Part shown: piece after piece, positions 42,570 to 42,796 of the stretch
How the letters are laid out: the number at the start of each line of letters is the position of its first letter
How positions within the stretch are numbered: the stretch's first letter is position 1
From: an uncultured Methylobacter sp.
GTDB lineage: Bacteria; Pseudomonadota; Gammaproteobacteria; Methylococcales; Methylomonadaceae
Reading direction: 5' to 3'
Length of the DNA: 42,796 nt
Assembly (NCBI GenBank): GCA_903832775.1
Contig: CAILCX010000178.1
Location: forward strand, 1-42,796
Notes under the pieces: model-generated
Told to the model about the DNA's origin: nothing
Databases searched by the model: none
The model's input: only the letters and a program-made list of their open reading frames with translations
Position numbers and translations under genes: made by a program

Positions 42570-42796
42570 AAAGGCATATACCATTTTAAACTAAAAATTA
42601 ATCCTAAGCGGTACGTAGAGTTATTAATACTTGTATTTTAACTCTATGCTTCTCGTAATTGGGTACACACATTAAATCTTTAAGCTATAATATTAGCAAA
42701 TACTTAAATTAATCTTTATCCGTATATGTAAATATACGCGATTAATATTTCACATTCATTTAAAAATATTTAAGCTATTGATTTTTAATAAATTAA
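42570..42796. other. Right-end non-coding stretch
   Basis: 227 bp of A+T-rich sequence after the methyltransferase gene. No gene, hairpin or repeat is supported. Confidence 0.5.

Overview
The window looks like chromosomal DNA of a gammaproteobacterium. Pointers are the divergent smpB / ratA-rnfH arrangement, an E. coli-type aas (acyltransferase-synthetase) with lplT nearby, an RnfH ubiquitin-like protein, PhoU, and spermidine synthesis by the carboxyspermidine route. The overall style (A+T-rich, many sensory and c-di-GMP proteins, HopJ family, MgtE_N-CorA fusion) would fit the Methylococcales. No methane-oxidation gene is present, so that placement is inference only.

Layout. 0-3.9 kb: non-coding DNA with a G-quadruplex-type GGGAT repeat, an exported SPOR-domain protein, a two-TM protein and a small ribbon-helix-helix-like protein, all on the minus strand. 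3.9-12.1 kb: a signalling block on the plus strand with a seven-PAS histidine kinase, then heme oxygenase bphO and a bacteriophytochrome carrying PAS-PAS-GGDEF-EAL as output. 12.1-15.1 kb: a graveyard of broken accessory DNA. It holds a BrnT-type toxin tail with its intact antitoxin, a reverse-transcriptase C-terminus, an IS66-family remnant with frameshifted tnpA and truncated tnpB, a barrel-protein scrap, an exported chorismate mutase, a decayed HigB with intact HigA, a BrnA-like fragment and an IS1182-family transposase scrap. 15.7-17.2 kb: an HD-GYP-like protein lacking catalytic residues and a decayed parB.

17.6-21.3 kb: lysophospholipid repair and uptake (aas, lplT) plus a small protein. 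21.6-27.0 kb: a convergent polyamine cluster with carboxynorspermidine decarboxylase and carboxyspermidine dehydrogenase on plus, and a GNAT-nitrilase fusion and ornithine/lysine-type decarboxylase on minus. Together the last three core enzymes would convert ornithine and aspartate semialdehyde to spermidine. 27.1-32.1 kb, minus strand: an OprB-like porin, phoU and glgP. 32.7-35.3 kb: small exported or DNA-binding unknowns, including an LprI-domain lipoprotein.

35.9-42.6 kb: housekeeping genes. These are an MgtE_N-CorA metal transporter, an SNF-type Na+ symporter with ratA and rnfH, divergent smpB, an isochorismatase-family hydrolase, a HopJ-family protein, and an overlapping pair of FAD oxidoreductase and YtqB/MnmM-type methyltransferase. 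That pair could be a split counterpart of the fused tRNA-modification enzyme MnmC.

I saw no rRNA, tRNA or CRISPR array. All functional calls come from reading the sequence and motif memory; no database search was possible.
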